8,227 bases of DNA from Syntrophaceae bacterium. GTDB taxonomy: Bacteria > Desulfobacterota > Syntrophia > Syntrophales > UBA5619. The notes under the pieces are model-generated. The model saw nothing but the letters and a program-made list of their open reading frames with translations. It made no database searches and was not told the DNA's origin. How positions within the stretch are numbered: the first letter of the stretch is position 1; each line of letters starts with the position of its first letter. The translations under genes and the position numbers were made by a program. Positions 5,789-8,227 of the stretch are shown here, piece by piece. The stretch is taken from positions 1 to 8,227 of the forward strand of contig JAHFBU010000065.1 in the NCBI GenBank assembly GCA_023249795.1, in the 5' to 3' direction.

Positions 5789-6766
5789 ATGAACATCGGC
5801 TCTCTGCAATTGAGGAACAACATCATTTTCGCCCCGATGGCGGGAATTTCCGATCTTCCCTTCCGGACGATCGTCCGCTCGTTCGGCTGCGGTCTTGCGT
5901 TCACCGAGATGATCAGTGCCACCGGCCTCGTCCGGAAAAGCGAAAAGACCTTTCGCTATCTGGTCTCTTCGCCCGAAGACCGGCCGCTTGGCGTTCAGCT
6001 CTTTGGCCACGATCCGGAAACGCTTGCCGCGGCCGCACGGATCGCCCAAGAACAGGGGGCGGACCTGCTGGACGTGAATATGGGCTGTCCGGTGAAAAAA
6101 GTTTCCAAGGCCGGTTCCGGGGCATCGCTGATGCGGGATCCGGAACGGGTGGCCGCCACTGTGCGGGCCGTACGAAATGCGTCGAATCTGCCCCTGACGG
6201 TGAAGATACGCGCCGGGTGGAACGCCCGTCAGATCAATGCCGTCGAGATCGGAGAGATCGCACAGGAATGCGGCGCGGATGCCGTCATCCTTCATCCCCG
6301 CACGGCCGATCAGGGCTTCGGGGGAAAGTCGGATTGGAGTCTGATCGCGATGCTCAAAAGGCGACTCCGTATCCCCGTGGTGGGGAGCGGTGACGTTCGC
6401 TGCCCGGAGGACGCCGCCCGGATGTTCCGGGAGACCGGATGCGACGGGGTCATGGTCGGCAGGGGGGCCTTGGGAAGTCCCTGGCTCATCGGTAACATTC
6501 TGTGTCATCTGTCCGGAAGTGAAATCTCCACACCGTCCCTTGCGGAGAGGGAAGAGATCGTCAGACGTCATCTCATGCTGTCCGTCGACTTTTACGGCGA
6601 GAGGGTGGGGATCAGGGACTTCCGGAAACATCTCCTCTGGTATACGAAGGGTCTCAAAGGCGGCGCTCAGTTCCGCGAGGCGGCGGGGCACGTCAGTGAT
6701 CGGGACTCGGCATGGGAGGCTCTGCGGGAATTTTTTCAACACTGCGGAGATGAAATAAGGCCTTGA
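5789..6766 (+). CDS. dusB: tRNA-dihydrouridine synthase B (DusB)
   Basis: This FMN enzyme reduces specific uridines of tRNA to dihydrouridine. The TIM-barrel signatures are APMAGISDLPFR (residues 15-26 from the chosen start), a GVQLFGHDPE region (68-77), VNMGCPVKKV with the proton-donor Cys at residue 100, VKIRAGW, ILHPRTADQGF, GSGDV and MVGRGALGSPW (flavin phosphate site). The frame opens further upstream at a GTG (5753) that overlaps the previous stop as GTGA, which would add 12 residues. I chose the ATG at 5789 because MNIGSLQLRN aligns with the usual DusB N-terminus and puts the catalytic Cys at 100, as in E. coli DusB. GGAAGG (5780-5785) precedes it, though only three bases away. The two genes are probably co-transcribed. 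The product is 325 aa, of normal length. Confidence 0.94.
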   Translation: MNIGSLQLRNNIIFAPMAGISDLPFRTIVRSFGCGLAFTEMISATGLVRKSEKTFRYLVSSPEDRPLGVQLFGHDPETLAAAARIAQEQGADLLDVNMGCPVKKVSKAGSGASLMRDPERVAATVRAVRNASNLPLTVKIRAGWNARQINAVEIGEIAQECGADAVILHPRTADQGFGGKSDWSLIAMLKRRLRIPVVGSGDVRCPEDAARMFRETGCDGVMVGRGALGSPWLIGNILCHLSGSEISTPSLAEREEIVRRHLMLSVDFYGERVGIRDFRKHLLWYTKGLKGGAQFREAAGHVSDRDSAWEALREFFQHCGDEIRP

Positions 6767-6791
6767 CTTTCATAGGTCAGATCGGCATAAT
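6763..6791 (+). promoter_or_regulatory. Strong sigma70-type promoter for the zapB-zapA-ssrS-rny cluster
   Basis: TTGACT (6763-6768), an exact 17-base spacer and CATAAT (6786-6791) match the consensus in five of six bases at each box. This is the best promoter-like sequence in the window. The -35 box overlaps the dusB stop codon (TGA, 6764-6766). Transcription would start near 6798 and give a leader of about 63 bases before the zapB ATG. Confidence 0.68.
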
Positions 6792-6812
6792 CGCCTCCCA
6801 AGACGGTGTAGT

Positions 6813-6839
6813 GTCGGCCTCCAGGGTCCGGCCGATTTT
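6813..6839 (+). terminator. Hairpin plus short T-run in the zapB leader (weak terminator or attenuator-like)
   Basis: TCGGCC (6814-6819) pairs with GGCCGA (6830-6835), extended by a G-T wobble (6813/6836), around a 10-base loop. Four Ts follow (6836-6839). It lies downstream of the predicted promoter, so it may end dusB readthrough, lower transcription into zapB, or simply cap the leader. The T-run is short, so strong termination is unlikely. Confidence 0.35.
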
Positions 6840-6860
6840 ATGTGTTGAATTTCAAAAGAA

Positions 6861-7100
6861 ATGGGTGGAGTCGTGGAATTTTCGAAGTTCGATGAGTTGG
6901 AAAAAAAAATCAATGGTCTGGTCAGCGATTATGAGTTGCTGAAGAAAAGAAACCTGGAGTTGGAAGAGCTGCTGAAGGACAAAAATTCGGAGATGAGTGA
7001 AGCAAACAATAAAATGGGGGTGTTTAAGGAAGAAAGGGACGCTGTACGCACAAAGGTGGACTCGCTTCTTGATTTGCTTCAGGAGATAAAATCGCCCTAA
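6861..7100 (+). CDS. zapB: ZapB-like coiled-coil cell division protein
   Basis: The 79-residue product is almost entirely one coiled coil. From about residue 8 to 76 it shows heptad-spaced hydrophobics (FDELEKKINGLVSDYELL, then LELEELLKD and VDSLLDLLQEI) and dense Lys/Glu, with no membrane segment. E. coli ZapB is 81 residues, joins Z-ring filaments through ZapA, and helps anchor the ring to the nucleoid terminus region. Simple coiled coils are weak evidence alone, but the size and the position directly before zapA make ZapB the best reading. The ATG at 6861 has only a poor ribosome site. A GTG at 6873 has GGTGGAG upstream but only two bases away, so the start is uncertain by four codons. The gene is AT-richer than its GC-rich neighbours, partly because of its Lys/Glu content. 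Confidence 0.78.
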   Translation: MGGVVEFSKFDELEKKINGLVSDYELLKKRNLELEELLKDKNSEMSEANNKMGVFKEERDAVRTKVDSLLDLLQEIKSP

Positions 7101-7120
7101 ACAAAACTTGAGGTCGTCCA

Positions 7121-7399
7121 TTGAAAAAGCGCTTTGAAGTGAGGATACTGGGGCAGGAACTCTCAGTCATAAGCGATTCGGGGGATGAGCATGTAGCGAG
7201 CGTTATACAGTTTGTCACTGGCAAGGTGGAGGAGGCCCAAAAGGCCGCCGGTAGTAGGAACGCCTTGAAAATTGCCATCTTGGCAGCATTAAACGTTGCG
7301 GATGAGTGTCTGCGGATGGTGGAAGAAAAAGAAGACAAACGAAACCGATTGGAGAGCAGAACGGAACAATTGATCCACTTGATCAACAATACAAGGTAA
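7121..7399 (+). CDS. zapA: Cell division protein ZapA
   Basis: ZapA binds FtsZ and bundles protofilaments at the division site. The 92-residue product has the family layout: an N-terminal beta-alpha-beta head (KKRFEVRILGQELSVISDSGDEHVASV, about residues 2-28, with the typical ILGQEL), then a long helix with AILAALNVADECL (52-64, matching the usual ALNIADEL stretch) and a charged C-terminal coiled coil. The start is TTG at 7121-7123, with GAGG (7110-7113) seven bases upstream. No ATG fits, since the family N-terminus (basic residues, then VxILGQE) begins exactly here. It lies 20 bases after zapB and about ten bases before the 6S RNA gene. zapA next to 6S RNA is also seen in E. coli and other proteobacteria. 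Confidence 0.92.
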   Translation: MKKRFEVRILGQELSVISDSGDEHVASVIQFVTGKVEEAQKAAGSRNALKIAILAALNVADECLRMVEEKEDKRNRLESRTEQLIHLINNTR

Positions 7400-7404
7400 A
7401 TGAG

Positions 7405-7600
7405 TCATCCCCTGCGATGTGCGTGATCAACATTCGTTTTTTGAGCCAACACCTTGGACCGGGGGCCTTTCCTTGACCGCGGTGTGCATGTTCGCCTGAA
7501 TTCCGCAAACGCGGACGGTGGAAAGCCTGAAGCGGCAACATTAGGCGCCCACTTTATCGACTGGTTCAAAAAGGTGGTTGACACGGCATCGGCGGGGTAT
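7405..7600 (+). ncRNA. ssrS: 6S RNA (regulator of sigma70 RNA polymerase)
   Basis: The spacer after zapA folds as 6S RNA, which mimics an open promoter and sequesters sigma70-RNA polymerase. The closing stem pairs CCCC (7409-7412) with GGGG (7594-7597), and CGATG (7415-7419) with CATCG (7587-7591). Next, TCAAC (7427-7431) and CGTG (7422-7425) pair with GTTGACACG (7577-7585) across one bulged A. Then TTTTTGAGCCA (7438-7448) pairs with TGGTTCAAAAA (7562-7572), 11 bp with one wobble. After a large central bubble, the terminal arm has CTTTCC (7467-7472) with GGAAAG (7520-7525), ACCG with CGGT (7476-7479/7516-7519), and TCCGC-AAAC-GCGGA (7502-7515). A small hairpin GCCT/AGGC (7525-7528/7543-7546) can form on the 3' side of the bubble and competes by one base with the arm. 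The ~190-nt length and position after zapA fit. Exact ends are estimated. A T-run (7600-7604) follows. Confidence 0.9.
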
Positions 7601-7607
7601 TTTTAAC
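7578..7607 (+). promoter_or_regulatory. Possible rny promoter nested in the 6S RNA 3' end
   Basis: A perfect TTGACA (7578-7583) lies in the 3' strand of the 6S closing stem. Possible -10 boxes are TTTAAC (7602-7607, spacer 18) or TTTTAA (7601-7606, spacer 17), both only moderate. If used, transcription would begin near 7614, giving a leader of about 97 bases before rny. The TTGACA may simply result from 6S base pairing, so this is a low-confidence call. Confidence 0.25.
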
Positions 7608-7695
7608 TTCTCTCCCGCAGCTTTCAACGAGTCCCTTTCCTCAGACCTCCCGGATTGATCCATTGCTGGCAGCCCACGTGCGTTCGTAAAACATC

Positions 7696-7705
7696 AAGGA
7701 GGTGA
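7696..7705 (+). promoter_or_regulatory. Strong Shine-Dalgarno site fixing the TTG start of rny
   Basis: AAGGAGGTGA is a ten-base perfect complement to the 16S rRNA 3' end. Its GGAGG core ends eight bases before the TTG at 7711, the ideal distance. It therefore selects TTG over the in-frame ATG at 7726, which would be 23 bases from the core. The stretch from 7608 to 7695 before it shows no other clear signal. Confidence 0.8.
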
Positions 7706-7710
7706 ACACT

Positions 7711-8227
7711 TTGTTATATAATGATATGTTGATCCCATTCCTGCTGGTGGCGCTGGTCGTCGGCGGGGTTCTGGGATTCATGGTCAAGCAGCAGATTGCC
7801 CGGAAGAGACTGGAATCCAGTGAGAAGCTTTCGACCAGGATCATTGGCGAGGCGAAGAAGGAGGCCGAGAACATCAAGAAGGAGGCCATCCTTCAGGCGA
7901 AGGAGAATCTGCTCAAGGCAAAGACCGAGTTCGAGAAAGATACGCGGGACCGAAAGGGCGAAATCGACGCACTGGAGCGGAGGCTCAGGTCCAAGGAAGA
8001 AAATCTCGAACGCAGGTCCGATCTTCTGTCGCAAAAAGAAACGGCCATCGAAAACCGGGAAAAGGCGATTCTGCAAAAAGAATCCCAGCTCAACGAGAAG
8101 CACGAACGTGCCGACCGGATGCTGGAAGAGCAGAAGAGCAAGCTGGAACAGATCGCTGGTATCACTTCGGAGGAAGCGAAGAAATACCTCATTCAGTCGA
8201 TGGAAGCGGATGCCAAGCGCGATGCCG
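7711..8227 (+). CDS. rny: Ribonuclease Y, N-terminal part (3' end outside window)
   Basis: RNase Y is a membrane-anchored endoribonuclease that starts mRNA decay. The 172 visible residues show a short N-terminus, one membrane span (about residues 7-25, LIPFLLVALVVGGVLGFMV), then the diagnostic coiled-coil region: IIGEAKKEAENIKKEAILQAKE (44-65), RKGEIDALERRLRSKEENLERR (81-102) and a tail QIAGITSEEAKKYLI (147-161), equivalent to the family's iagLTxeEAK. Full RNase Y is about 520 residues, so the KH and HD domains (with the HD metal site) lie beyond the window and cannot be checked. The TTG start at 7711 is chosen for its perfect ribosome site. In this frame no stop occurs up to base 8227. It follows 6S RNA in the same direction. 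Confidence 0.93.
   Translation, partial: MLYNDMLIPFLLVALVVGGVLGFMVKQQIARKRLESSEKLSTRIIGEAKKEAENIKKEAILQAKENLLKAKTEFEKDTRDRKGEIDALERRLRSKEENLERRSDLLSQKETAIENREKAILQKESQLNEKHERADRMLEEQKSKLEQIAGITSEEAKKYLIQSMEADAKRDA

Noticed and set aside
5726..6742. A 338-codon open frame on the minus strand opposite dusB
   Set aside because: It is the antisense shadow of dusB. It is Pro/Arg/His-rich, has no family motif, and would overlap the whole of a clearly functional gene.
6792..6850. Possible tRNA or small RNA in the zapB leader
   Set aside because: A GGTCCGGCC segment briefly suggested a tRNA T-arm, but no cloverleaf, acceptor stem or CCA context can be formed. A simple leader hairpin explains it.
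7370..7395. Possible dedicated 6S RNA promoter, TTGATC (7370-7375) with TACAAG (7390-7395)
   Set aside because: The spacer is only 14 bases and the -10 box is poor. TTGATC at 7379-7384 has no -10 at a proper distance. It is not strong enough to list as a feature.
7641..7889. Short minus-strand open frame across the 6S-rny spacer and rny start
   Set aside because: It is opposite to the strong rny ribosome site and coding start. No family is recognisable, and its hydrophobic/Ser-rich translation is typical of antisense frames.

Overview
The window is about 8.2 kb of GC-rich chromosomal DNA that reads as core housekeeping sequence. The best guess at the organism is a deltaproteobacterium (Desulfobacterota), perhaps near Syntrophus/Syntrophobacterales. 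The reasons are the DUF3426 protein type, the order zapB-zapA-6S RNA-rny, and small GGGGACAC-type intergenic repeats. This placement is inference and was not tested by search.

Layout: (1) Positions 1-498 hold the 3' part of a + strand gene for a DUF3426 protein. It is followed by a convergent intergenic region packed with hairpins, including one copy of a REP-like repeat and a + strand terminator. (2) Positions 624-4776, on the minus strand, hold a compact operon read purD -> purH -> purE -> tsaC. The first three genes are purine biosynthesis enzymes. The last is the threonylcarbamoyl-AMP synthase that starts tRNA t6A modification. A second copy of the REP-like repeat lies between purH and purE, so purE-tsaC is flanked by direct repeats. 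(3) Positions 4777-4985 are a divergent promoter region. A 15-bp perfect palindrome covers the predicted purD -10 box, and a 9-bp inverted repeat brackets a weaker promoter facing the other way. (4) Positions 4986-6766, on the plus strand, hold a stand-alone GlmU-type nucleotidyltransferase without an acetyltransferase domain, and dusB (tRNA dihydrouridine synthase).

(5) From 6763 to the end is a cell-division and RNA-control cluster. A strong sigma70-type promoter overlaps the dusB stop codon. It is followed by a hairpin leader, zapB, zapA, a 6S RNA gene (ssrS) recognisable from its secondary structure, and the first third of rny (RNase Y), which runs off the window.

The purine operon makes IMP precursors, GlmU-like activity would feed UDP-GlcNAc to the cell envelope, and DusB and TsaC modify tRNA. 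ZapA/ZapB stabilise the Z-ring, 6S RNA regulates RNA polymerase, and RNase Y turns over mRNA. I see no mobile element, CRISPR array or defence system. The points worth a second look are regulatory or structural, not a new system.
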